NCBI GenBank assembly: GCA_023238725.1
Contig: CM041552.1
Span: 12,377,147 to 12,441,146, forward strand
DNA: 64,000 nt
From: Scortum barcoo
Lineage: Eukaryota > Chordata > Actinopteri > Centrarchiformes > Terapontidae
Direction of reading: 5' to 3'
Position 1 is the first letter of the stretch. Every line of letters begins with the position of its first letter. The position numbers and the translations under genes were made by a program. A model generated the notes under the pieces. That model searched no databases. It had not been told where the DNA came from and saw nothing but the letters and a program-made list of their open reading frames with translations. Of the stretch, positions 1-10,096 are shown piece after piece.

Positions 1-70
1 GAAACACTACCGCCTTTGTCCACAAGGGCCGCCAAAATCAACACAAAATGAAAAGTTCCATCGAGCTGCT

Positions 71-319
71 TTAACCCATAAGAACCCACGGTGACACAGG
101 TGTCACAAGTCGCAAGCTTAAATCACATGGAAAGTTCCTTATATAGCTTTATCCTTGATTTTAACCCGTGTGAAGTCCCTAAGTGACCCCTACTGAACAT
201 CCTGGTGGGTCATGTGACAGGTCATGTGATTTTGTGTTCCCACAACAACTATTTAGTCTGTGATATGTCCCCCATAATTTTCCTTGAAGGAGAAAGAGGT
301 CTGGGTTCTTATGGGTTAA
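71..319. mobile_element. piggyBac-like MITE with TTAA target sites
   Basis: An 18-bp terminal inverted repeat at 71-88 (ttaacccataagaaccca) is matched perfectly by its reverse complement at 302-319. Each end carries TTAA (71-74 and 316-319), followed inward by CCC and preceded by GGG at the other end. TTAA target duplication and CCC..GGG termini are the family signature of piggyBac transposons. The interior is only about 240 bp, has no open frame of note and is AT-rich, so this is a non-autonomous miniature element. The perfect termini suggest fairly recent insertion. Confidence 0.8.
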
Positions 320-890
320 GTGTAATTTTTAATGCAGGACTTTCACTTATTCTACACTGTTACAGCGCTGATTTTACTTAAGTCAAATATGTAAATACTT
401 CATCCACCTCTCTATTCTCTCCATCCCCTGCCTCACTGTTTTTCCACTCTTTACCCTTCTGGGCATCGCCAGGCTAATGCAAACATCCCTCAGTATGTGT
501 GAGTCATGGTCTAATCACATACTTAACGTCTAGCACCCACACATTTTCAGCAAGATCCATCGTTCAAGGGGAAAACAGGACCAAAGCCCTTCCTAACACA
601 TTCCTGCATTTCTTCTGCTGCTATTTTCGCACAGACAATACTCTAAATTGGGGGACTGACATTTTGTGCAACAGCTGACAGCGGCCAGCAGCTGTATGAC
701 TCAGTGACACAGAAGCAGTGCCCATGTCACCATGGAAAGGCAGCGTTGTGGTGTTGTTGCCAAGGCTTTGCTGTCCAATACGCATCTGATCACCCATCGT
801 TACTGTTAGAGCTGCACTGGGAGGAAAGAGAGGAGGGAGATGGGCACAGGGGGATGCATGTTTAAGAGTGAGAGAGAAATGCGAGACTCA

Positions 891-910
891 AGAAGAAGAA
901 GAAGAAGAAG
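891..910. repeat. (AGA)n microsatellite
   Basis: About 6-7 uninterrupted AGA units in intronic sequence. Confidence 0.85.
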
Positions 911-1077
911 TGAGGGATTGAAGATTAGAAGACATTTCAGCAGATCAGCAGCGAGTGTGTTAGAGCTACACTAAAAGGCCTTTAGTCAGCATCCTGCACA
1001 CTCCACCCATATTTGTACTCTCCCTCCCCCATCACTCATGTCACTTGAGATAAAAACACAGTCTGACCTGCACATAT

Positions 1078-1098
1078 ACACACACACACACACACACA
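1078..1098. repeat. (CA)n microsatellite
   Basis: About ten CA units directly after a short TATACA stretch. Confidence 0.85.
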
Positions 1099-1660
1099 AA
1101 TGCACTTAGATGCTCACTGTGTGTTATTTCTTTGATGCACCAACAACTGCAACTGCGTCTTTAAACAGCAAGTAGCACAAAGGACCAAAAATAGCTCAGC
1201 GAGTTGCAGAGCAGAATTGCTTTCCTTGAGGAGGGGAGGAAAGAGGAGGAGGATGATGAGGAGCAGGAGGAGGTGCAGAGAGAGATGACAGGGAGAAGAC
1301 GGCAGAGGGAGACCAGCTCTCCAGGACTTAGGCCTCCCTGCTGGGTTCAATTTAAGTTTCTCATCTCGTGTCAGCTCCTGGAAACCCTCTGTAATTGGTA
1401 TTCAGTGATACTCGACATTCACATTTCTGTAACATCATGATTGTGAGAAGGTTGAATGTTTGAACATTTATCACTGCAAGTGGGAAAATGAATCAATATA
1501 GCATTACATCACAAATATGCTCTTGGTTTATGGTTTATCAACAATATTTATTACTGTTGTAAAGTATTACTCTTGTTTGACCTTTCCATTCTGTTCTTAA
1601 ATGCTGTATATTTTATTTCTGCTGTGTGTCAATGATTCATTTTAACTAGTCAATAGTCAT

Positions 1661-2190
1661 TTTAAAGAAATACTTTGACAATTTGGGAAATATTCTTGCC
1701 AAAGGATTGAGATCATAATCATGTCCATAAAGTAAATACAAAGCTACACCCAGGAGACAATTAGTTAAGCACAAATTCGATAAACAGGGAAAACAGTTAT
1801 CCCGACTCCATCTAAAACATAATAAAATCTTTTACCAGCACATCTCAAGCTCACTAACATATTAGTTTGGAGATATTTACTGCACACAGCCAAGATATAG
1901 TCTGTAAAACCACAACATTTAGTTTTTACACTTGAGTTTCTGTAAAGATTAAACAAATGAGATTTAATATGTTAATTAGTGAGCTTTAGAGGAGCTGGTA
2001 GGGCTCATTTATTTACTTTGGACAGAAGCCAGGCTACCTGTGTCCCCCTGTTTCCAGTCTTTATGCTAAACTAAGCTAACTGTCTCCTGACTGAAGCTTC
2101 ACATTTACCATACAAGCGTGGTAACGATGTTCTCATCTGGCTCCTGGTAAGAAAGAGAATCAGCGAATATCTCTCAGAATTATACCCTTC
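1661..2190. mobile_element. Fold-back (long inverted repeat) non-autonomous element
   Basis: The two halves are diverged reverse complements of each other. The left arm has a TTTGGGAAATATTC block near 1683 and TACCAGCACATCTCAAGCTC near 1834. The right arm has the inverse, TTAGTGAGCTTTAGAGGAGC near 1975 and GAATCAGCGAATATCTCTC near 2158. The TTATGCTAAACTAAGCTAAC block near 2061 is the inverse of the TTAGCTTAGCATAAAGAC motif seen elsewhere in this window. I know this sequence as a high-copy teleost repeat, but I cannot name the family with certainty. Confidence 0.65.
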
Positions 2191-3109
2191 AGGGTACATC
2201 TGAGACATGCAGTGTGGTATGTATCAACAAATTAGGCCTATTAAAAATCAAGCCTATTATTCCCACCTTGTGTCAACATCACTGTCACGTTAAAACTGGA
2301 TTCATATCAACACACTTCTGTACTGATATGAAGCTGAATCATTTGTCTGACATTCAGCTTAACTAACAAAATACTGTTGTTCTGCTAATTAGTTCAGAAA
2401 CAGATGAGTGGGTGACAAAAATACACTCAGTTGCCAGTGTATTAGGTATGCCAGGCTAACACTAAAGCAGTCTGATACAACAATCCTGCTTACTTGCTTA
2501 GGACTACATATTACATGCAGCTTTCGTTTTAAGATAATATAATTCAACAGCAGCACAAAGCGCACCCTCTGAGATGCCAATAAAATCAACACACTCACAA
2601 CACACACAGCAACACACTCTCTAAAACAGTTTCAACCTAAAACGTGAACATTATACCCTTCATTACATGAATGTTATATTAGACTGTATTTGTTTTAGCT
2701 ACATGCGGTGTACTTGATGAACTGAGTTCTCACAATCAAACTGTGTTTTGTGTGTCACTTTTCGCTGTATTCAGGGTCTCAGGGTCTGTATTACACATGT
2801 GCTGCCTCACGGTGACCCCACCTGTCCTCATCTCGGCTGAGTAAGATGATACATACAGACAGGTGAGCGTTAAGGTTCATTGCTGACCTTGGACATGGTA
2901 ATGTTGCAAAGACTATGTGTAGATTTTGCCACCTTCAGTCTCATTTTGGTCATTTGATACTAATAAGTACCTGTCATCACGTGTCCTTTTTAGGTCACGT
3001 GATAACGACTGAAGCATCTCCATGACAACTGCCCATAAAAGATGTGCCTGAGAGCCCTGGAAAATTTCGAGGGTGTCAAATATTAAAGTATGAAAATATG
3101 ATGCTTCTG

Positions 3110-3165
3110 TATATCCAGAAGACAGTTAGCTTAGCTTAGCACAAAGACGGGAACCAGGAGGAAAC
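3110..3165. mobile_element. Fragment of the TTAGCTTAGC fold-back repeat family
   Basis: CAGTTAGCTTAGCTTAGCAC followed by AAAGACGGGAACCAGG matches the core of the repeats at 24811-25191 and 32141-32350. The outer arms are not recognisable here. Confidence 0.55.
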
Positions 3166-3427
3166 AATGCAGTTACAACAATACAGACAACAATTTCAGA
3201 TGTTTCTGGCCTAACTAAGATCCAGCTCAGGTTAAGATGTTTTATAAAAGGTGTTTTGTCTAGTTCAGAGTGCCTAGTCTCTGTTCCTTCTGTGTCTTAT
3301 TGCAGTTGCTGTGTTTTTCTAAAATGGGTTCCAGTTTGATGAGAAGAATTTTGACTTACATGTTAATCAACAGATATTGAATAATTTGCTTATTTACACA
3401 GAAGACAGGTCACACATGTTTACTTAC

Positions 3428-4424
3428 TGTTGCTGGACTTGAGGTCTCTGTGGATGATGGGCACAAACGCCTGGTTGTGCAGATAGTCCATCCCTGTGGC
3501 AATCTGGACCGCCCAGTTCACCAGAACCCTTGGAGGAACCTTCTTCCCAGCAAGCGCTCGGTTCAGAGCCCCCCCTCTGGCGTACTCCATCACCAAGCAC
3601 AGGTTGGGCTCCCGCAGGCAGACCCCACGGAGAGCGATTATGTTGGGATGCCGGAGCATCCAGAACAGCCTGGCCTCCTGCCGCACGCTCTCTGCCGTCA
3701 CACTAATATCCTCATCGGGGTCTTGCCTTGCGGCTTTTACTGCTACTACCTCACTCCGCCACATTCCTTTGTACACCTTCCCAAACCCACCAGCTCCAAT
3801 CACCTCCTCCAGGAGCAGTTCTGAGAAGTCTATCTCCAAGGGGCACTCACCCACCCCGCCTGCCACCAGCCCTCCTGCAGCCAGTTGCTGGTAGTTGGCA
3901 GCATCTCCCCTTGTGACGTAGTTGCATGGAAAGATACCCACCTTGTCCTGGATCTTGCCTGTCCACCAGCCCTCATCCCCGGACACTTTGGAGTCTTTGG
4001 AAAGAACCTCAAGGAGGTCCCCCCGCCGCAGGGTTAACTCCTCGTCTGCCGTGGCCTCATAGTCGAACACTGCTGTCCAGTAGGGGTTGGGGTTGTTGGC
4101 CCCACAGCGGTGACCAGGATGGGAGTCTGGGGAGCCGGAGGAGGAGATGGTGGAGGAGTTCCAGCTGCTGCCATTCTCCACCTGCACGACCGGGGCTGGA
4201 AACATCAGTGGAGGAGGGGTCATATTTGGGGGCATGGAGGAGGAGGAGGAGGTAGTAGAGGAGGGGGGGATTAGGCAAGGGGGAGGCGGGGAGCAGCAGC
4301 CCCCACAGCTGGTGCAGGATAGGGGGGCTGCTGTGCTGCTCGCTCTGCCGTATGGGTTCATGGCAGCCTGACTGCTGTTTGATGCTGTAGGCCTGCCCTC
4401 TGTCAACTCAGGCACAAAATCCAT
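3428..4424 (-). CDS. map3k10: Mixed-lineage kinase (MLK) first coding exon, 5' part of gene
   Basis: It encodes the first 332 residues plus one base of a MAP3K of the MLK family, which phosphorylates MKK4/MKK7 and so drives JNK signalling downstream of Rac/Cdc42. Residues 1-112 are Ser/Pro/Cys-rich low complexity. An SH3 domain spans about 115-171 (ALYDY-like AVFDYEA, GDEGWW, GIFPCNYV). The kinase domain starts near 203, with the Gly-rich loop GAGGFGKV (210-217), VAVK Lys230, alpha-C Glu250 and catalytic-loop HRD (325-327). The frame ends KSSN plus one base at a gtaagta donor, so DFG and the rest lie outside. The first Met (4424) has a poor Kozak context; Met22 (4361) has gccATGa and may be the main start. 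An in-frame stop at 4482-4484 closes the frame upstream. The alpha-C stretch resembles MAP3K11 and the SH3 resembles MAP3K10. The symbol rests on linkage to sipa1l3 and the absence of pcnx; map3k11 is the alternative. Confidence 0.85.
4230..4262 (-). repeat. Coding triplet tract (poly-Ser) in the MLK exon
   Basis: On the plus strand this is a GGAGGAGGAGGAGG-type run followed by TAGTAGAGG. Read on the minus strand it encodes the Ser/Thr run at about residues 55-63. It lies in the low-complexity region before the SH3 domain and explains the long but meaningless open frames on the other strand. Confidence 0.7.
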
Positions 4425-6420
4425 ACAGGGCCCATCGAAGGAGACGAGGCGTCCTGGACCACCAGTGGGGGGGGGAGAGGATCAGAGGATCAGAGAGCCA
4501 CAACTGCTCTCCCTCATCACCACATCTCGCTGTCAAAAGCGTGCCAAATCCTGTCACCGGTTGCTGCTGTGCTGTTGCTATGCAGTGTGTAAGTAACATG
4601 TATTCCCAAAGGCAAGTTTACACCGGGACAGCATACATCAGGTGAGTCAACCCCCCCAAAGAAACCTAAATTGACTGTTTCCACAATTTTTTTTTCCTAA
4701 AAAGCTACCACTCTCTGGTGAATGAGTGTTTGTCAACGAAGCAGCAGGTCTGATGAATGAAAGATACCTTCAGTCTGATCAGTGAGTGAAATGTGAAATT
4801 AAACCAATTACATTGTTACTCTCACTGGTCTCTCCTCACAATTAATAAAACACTTAAACACTTAATTATTTCCTACATTACTCAGACACTTAGTTCAGAA
4901 CTAAATCTCATGATGCCTTTACAGTCCTGAATCTTTTTGCCCTAATGAACACACATTAGTTAACATCAGCCCATTGAGAACCCACAGCTGATTAATATGA
5001 CTGAAATATGGACTATTTAGGCTGCCAATAAAAACCGCAGTCTGTGTTTGAGCTGAGTGAAATCCTCTGAGCGGGGGTCCTCGTTATTTCTCATCCAGCC
5101 CAGGGTAGATGCACCTCTCCAGCCTGCCATCTCCGCGGGCACGGGCTTGTTTTCTGTGGTGCTGCGTTTGGAGATATATCCGCGGATAGTCGCCCTACAT
5201 CCCGACAAGGTCCAGGCTAAATCCCGCATGCGTGGCCACTCGTGAGCCGGTTCAGCGTCCCCGAATAGCCTCCCTCAAAAAGGCCCCGTCCATTTTAAGA
5301 CAGCTGCTGGGGAATCTGGGGGAGCGGGCGGCAGGTATTCAGTGCGGAGCTGTGGAGCGGCACCATGTTCAGCATCCAGCCGAGTCTGAGCGCTGCGAGC
5401 CCGCCTCCGTCTCTGCGCAGCGGCCTGGTTCAGTCGCCTCCGCCGGGCTACATCTGTGATGGTGACAAAAACCCCCGCGGCTGGGGGAGAAACTCTTCCT
5501 CACTGGAGACAGCAGAGGGATGCCAGCATCTATCATCCTCCTGCTGCCCTCGCAGAGCACGCCTGGTAGTTTCCGATCACCAATCAATAGTCTTTTTTTT
5601 TAAATGTCCACGACTCGTTTAGGAGAGACAGAAACCATCACACGGTTTGCAACAAGGTGGAAAATATTGTCAGCGAAGGAGGCATTGTAGCGATACAGTA
5701 TCACTGATCCGAGTTGACGAGATGAGATAAGGCGATGAGGAGATCCACTCCGGCTCCATGTTTCCTTTATCAACAGATCGACAGCCGGTCCTGATAAGAA
5801 CAATAATACTTATACAATAAAAATATTATAATGTTTCAATACGGTTATTTAATATGCGCGTAAAATGCTGGAGGTATCCAGCCCCTGCCTGCCTCTTCCG
5901 CCCAAAGCTGCTTTATTTTAATACGTAAACAGTTGGCGTTTACTGTAACCCAACCTGGACAGTGAGGGCAGCAACATCCACCGACATCGTCGCATGGGCG
6001 TGTGGTTTGAATGCGAGTGAGAGGGGACCATCCAGGTCAGTAACCCAGTTTAAAACGCTCCGGGGAGTCCCTGTCGGTGCGTCTCAGCCGGCTGTCCTAT
6101 CGCATCCAAACAGGCTTTATCTCCAAACAAAAAAACACTAAACAAAACAGAGAGACAGACGTGGTGCATGTCGAGCGCCGAGCTGTCAGTCTGTGGGCTG
6201 ACTTTGCATCCAAATACACCGGGGTGCCGTCCTCATACGTGCGGACAAGTGCTTCCTCTGTCGCTGATCTCCGAAGCACACGGGTGGTGGAGGCGCTGCG
6301 GGCTGTCTGCGGCCTCCCTCCCCATCAGCATGTGTGCAGATCAGCGCGGAGGGCGGAGACGGTCCGCCGGAGCGAGGCTGGGCTGCGCTGTGTGCGAGGG
6401 CGAGCTGATGCATTGTTGGT
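4425..6420 (-). promoter_or_regulatory. map3k10: 5' flank/probable promoter region of the MLK gene, CpG-rich
   Basis: Upstream of the MLK start, two blocks are rich in CpG and GC: about 5060-5530 and about 5870-6420. They are separated by AT-rich sequence. CpG-rich DNA upstream of a housekeeping-type kinase is the expected promoter context, and the 5' UTR should lie here. I could not place a transcription start or an upstream splice junction. A plus-strand GTGAGT donor-like site (CAGgtgagt, about 4639-4646) and a plus-strand ATG in a good context (5365) suggest possible divergent transcription, but nothing proves it. Confidence 0.5.
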
Positions 6421-7108
6421 AATGCAGTTTCTGAGAGATCTCCTGCTGACCTACATCACTCCGGCAGCTCATATGACTAAATTATCAGCAAGATTACGAT
6501 CATAGATATAGTTCAGTTATTCTATACTACACATATCAGATGCAGTTTACTTGGAAATACAAACACGTTATTGCATTACAGTACATTACTATATGTGTTC
6601 CCATTTTCTGCTTCCACTTTATACTTCTACTCCACTTTTTTTTTTCAAAGCCAAAATTATGCTTATGTTTTATTCAACAACCTTAATTATTTTGCATTCA
6701 GATTATTAATATAAAATACACTCAACTAATTATTATGGATAATAAATTACTATTATTAATTATTAAGGTGAATAACAGTATGTTAAGGAGTTGAAATGAG
6801 CCCCACAATGCTTAAACATCAATGGAGTTAGCACCCACCTTCTTCCCAGTTTTTCTAATGCAAGAAGAGCATAAAGCGGACAAAAATAATGTCAATATTT
6901 TATTAACATTGCAGAAAATTGTGTTTTCTAAGAAAAAGACATGGCTGGCTAAGGGTCTTGTGCATGCTGACAACAGACATGATATACTATTCATTTTATG
7001 ATGTTGTGAAGTTTTAATTAAAACAAAGAATACCTTTTTTATCAGGAAAATAATAATGATTAATTAACAATGAACAGAATAAATCAATGGGCGATTCAGA
7101 CAATGTAG

Positions 7109-7144
7109 GGGTAATAGTAGTAGTAATGGTAGTAGTAGTAGTAT
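7109..7144. repeat. (TAG)n imperfect triplet repeat
   Basis: Runs of TAGTAGTAG interrupted by TAATGG. Confidence 0.7.
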
Positions 7145-7257
7145 TCAGGCCTATCAATTTTTAAGCTACACTGCCCCCTGGTGTCTAATGAGTGAAACAC
7201 AAAGCATTTAGCTGTGGGTTATTGTTTTCTGTCATTCCAAAAGCAGACAGTGCTGAA

Positions 7258-7510
7258 ACGTAACTAAGTACATTTACTCGAGTTCTGTGCTCAAGTACAT
7301 TTCTGAGATTGTCACTCTTTACTTGAGGATCTTCATTTTAAGCTACTTTATACCTTTATGCCACTTTCATAGGGAAATGTACTTTTCACTGCACTACAGA
7401 TGACAGTTTCAGTATTTAGTATGCTTCTACTTAAGCAACATTTAGAAAAAAAAAACATTTTTACAGTGTGGTATTGATACTTTCACTTAGGTAAAATATC
7501 TACATATATA
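7258..7510. mobile_element. Diverged teleost interspersed repeat (AAGTACATTTACTC family)
   Basis: TAACTAAGTACATTTACTCG near 7261, CTACTTTATACCTTTATGCC near 7343, GGGAAATGTACTTTTCACTG near 7373 and CTTTCACTTAGGTAAAATAT near 7480 follow the order of a common fish repeat I know. Short fragments of the same family appear near 355-410 (ACTTAAGTCAAATATGTAAA) and 6605-6645 (CTTCCACTTTATACTTCTAC). The family name is not certain. Confidence 0.55.
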
Positions 7511-8487
7511 CATTTTTACTCCTGAAAATAAAGCTATCATTTGAGTCATTCTTACTTGGGGGTTTATTGTTTGCTGTGAAATACACATTCTCAGTGACAG
7601 GTCCATAAATTAAGTGTACAGCATATTGCAATGTAGAGCACATGATGCAGATAAGAATTACCAGAAGATCATTGCAAACATCAAATTAGATGGAAGGATG
7701 TTTCTTCAGACTACATGTTCAAATTTAATTACACAAAAGAGACAAAACGAATATACATAAATGTGTATCCTTTTATCAATTTTTAAGCAGTTGTAGCACA
7801 TTGTATGTTCATTTCAGGTAGGTCACCAATAAACTTGCTTCTAGAGATAATGTGTTTAAATTTAATCAATCAGAGTGAGTAATAAGACTTGCCACTTTTT
7901 TTTATAGAGACAGTGCTGAAGTAGCATCATTGACTTTTTAACGTATCTATTGAATGTTTAGTGTATCTTGAACACCACACTCTGCAAATATTCATGGCTG
8001 TGATGAGTCATTTGTGTTTTTCTTTTTGTATTTACATACATATGTAAAAAAAGCAGAAAATGTAAATAAAAACTATGAAGACTTTGATGGAATTTTAATT
8101 TACAGTACTTTGATTTTTCTTTTTATTTATTGTGGTTACTTTTGCTTCTGATCTTCTCAGAGGGTATTTGTGAAAACTTGATTAGATAACTGATAAAAAA
8201 CAAAAAACAAAAGCAGGACAGTCGTTTTACAAATATGGTTGATGCACACAAAAAATAACTAGGTTTAATTGACCCAATAAAGCACACACACACACCACTG
8301 GGTTACCTTTTGCCAGTGTTGGTGTTATTTTTACATTACTGTTGGTTTACTGGACCAAAACAACCCTTCTGCTGGAAGGTTTTCCACCCCCATGGGAACT
8401 GGGTTAAATTAACACCATAACACACTGACACCAGGTCAGAACACCCATTACCCCATTGGTACTTATTAGTTAACTCAGTATTTCATG

Positions 8488-8489
<2 letters not shown>

Positions 8490-8586
<97 letters not shown>

Positions 8587-8587
8587 A
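8490..8587. repeat. (AT)n microsatellite, about 95 bp
   Basis: An essentially pure alternating AT tract of more than 40 units. It is self-complementary and likely to extrude a cruciform or hairpin, and its length may be poorly assembled. Confidence 0.97.
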
Positions 8588-8594
8588 TATTTCT

Positions 8595-9660
8595 TCAAAC
8601 ATTTTATTGTCTCAACATACCAAAGCAAATTCCTTGTACGTGAAAACATGCTTGAGTTTATTTGCATTCATGCCTACGGTCAACAACAAATGGAAATATG
8701 TATCTATATATGACCATAAAAACATAAAACAATACATATATCTCTATATACACATGCACCCATACATTTATACTCATACATACACATTTACAAATACAAC
8801 CATACACTGATGTACAACCATGCATACATAAAAAATACAGAAATATACAACATAAACACATAACAGTTTTTCAACTTCTCTGAAATGACTTGTGAAATAT
8901 CAATTGTCAAATCAGAGGACTGTTGTTAGATTATTAAATTACAAAGGCAAATAACTTGAATGTAAAAAAATAGCTGGCAACAAGCCTGACTGACTGTGAA
9001 CTCTTACACCTCTTGGCAAATATTTTGCACATTCCTATATAAACTTGTCAATTCTTTCACTTAAATAACAGTCACATTATATATATATCTTGTCAGTGTA
9101 TATATACAAGTCAAATTCTTTGTATGTGCAAAACTACTTGGCAAATCTGGTTCTTGTCCTGTTGGATCATTGTAACCCAGTGACTTTTAAGTCATACTGA
9201 ATAAACAAACTTTTTTAACTAAATAGTAAGTAAACAGTCAAATCACAGGGCTGTTGTAGGCACATTAATTTGCAATAAACCTGATTAAATACTGACAAAT
9301 CTCACACATTTTGGCAAATATTTTGCACATTTCTACATAAACCTGTGCATTTTTAATGTCTTTTTTAAAAAATATATCTGAGCTATACTTCTGACTCACA
9401 CTATTTGCAGTCACCTCATCCTATTTCTTACATTTTTCCAGGTATTCTGCTTATTGTCATGAACCAATATACCAAGGCAAATTCCTGGTATATGAAAATC
9501 TACTTGAGGTTGAGTTGATTGCATTCATGCCCACAGTTACCAACCAAGTAGTTGCAGAATTTACATAGAATGAAAACAGAGATATGTATCACAAAAATAG
9601 TACACATATCTATATAAACACTTGTATTCAGAAAACCACAGACTACAGATAAAGTATTAT
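8595..9660. repeat. Degenerate tandem repeat, units of several hundred bp
   Basis: CAAATTCCTTGTACGTGAAA (about 8628) recurs as CAAATTCTTTGTATGTGC (about 9113) and CAAATTCCTGGTATATGAAA (about 9478). TCAAATCAGAGGACTGTTGT (about 8909) recurs as TCAAATCACAGGGCTGTTGT (about 9239). GGCAAATATTTTGCACATT occurs near 9015 and again near 9314. GCATTCATGCC(T/C)AC occurs near 8665 and 9521. The order is conserved, so these are diverged direct copies of one unit. The unit resembles the 3' tail of a fish retroelement, which is inferred. Confidence 0.65.
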
Positions 9661-9959
9661 ATTATAAACTTTATGTGTAAACCTACTATAAATCTGATTA
9701 ATTATCGCCACAAGGCTGTGCTGTTGTTTAATGCACTGCGCGATGCATATTCCCAATGTGATCAGGCAGCATGGTAAACACACATACTGTTTCTTTTAGC
9801 AGTTATTTACATTGAGGTGCAGTTCCCCCGTGTATTTAATATTCACAGGACTTCACATTTACCAGCTGGTCATTAAAACTCAGTGAGTGTGTGTGCAGTA
9901 GTAATAGTAGCTGTGTGTTACTATCAGTAGGCTGCGCCAAGCGGAGCCGCGCATGCGCA

Positions 9960-10096
9960 GAGGGGGTGCGGGCGCAGCTTGGCCGTGGTTTCGGTTGAAG
10001 CATTCTTGGCAACGTCTCTCTCGGTGAACAGGCAGCCGACTGTTTCCACAATGTCTGGAGGATTATTTTAACGGAGTGGGAGTTTCGGCCTTTAAG
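9960..10096 (+). other. sipa1l3: Probable non-coding exon 1 (5' UTR) of sipa1l3
   Basis: The 3' end is set by a strong donor, TTTAAG|GTAAGA at 10096/10097. The 5' end is only estimated. The exon contains one ATG (10051, ACA before it) that opens a 6-codon frame ending TAA at 10069-10071, so it cannot carry the main start. Assignment to sipa1l3 rests on strand, on the next good coding exon on this strand being sipa1l3, and on SIPA1L genes usually having remote untranslated first exons. A separate long non-coding RNA is the alternative. Confidence 0.55.
10051..10071 (+). promoter_or_regulatory. Short upstream ORF in putative sipa1l3 exon 1
   Basis: ATG TCT GGA GGA TTA TTT TAA, six codons, with A at -3. 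If the exon is part of the mRNA, this could reduce initiation at the main start. Confidence 0.45.

Larger units (their letters stand above)
1..3427 (-). other. map3k10: MLK gene intron 1 (partial, runs off left edge)
   Basis: The MLK coding exon at 3428-4424 ends in a donor (gtaagta on the minus strand, plus-strand 3421-3427), so the sequence to its left is intron. I looked on the minus strand for the next conserved kinase segment (ILI..DFGLAREWH, the DFG and activation loop) and did not find it, so the intron is longer than 3.4 kb. It contains the piggyBac-like MITE, an AGA-repeat tract (891-910), a CA tract (1078-1098), a fold-back repeat (about 1661-2190) and a fragment of the same repeat near 3115-3165. 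Confidence 0.75.
6421..9930. other. AT-rich intergenic stretch between two divergent promoters
   Basis: No convincing exon is seen. The stretch holds a TAG-triplet run (about 7109-7144), a diverged teleost repeat (about 7258-7510), a long AT microsatellite (8490-8587) and a degenerate tandem repeat (about 8595-9660). The 8240-8470 segment (GGGTTAAATTAACACC-type sequence) is also repeat-like. Confidence 0.6.

Noticed and set aside
3450..3916. Three overlapping plus-strand open frames of 62-132 codons
   Set aside because: They are antisense to the MLK kinase/SH3 exon, whose minus-strand frame is clearly the real one by domain content.
4057..4278. Other-frame open stretches over the MLK N-terminus
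   Set aside because: Produced by GGA/TCC triplet runs; no recognisable domain.
6077..6505. 142-codon plus-strand frame in the second CpG block
   Set aside because: No ATG at its start, no domain, and open frames in several other phases of the same GC-rich DNA.
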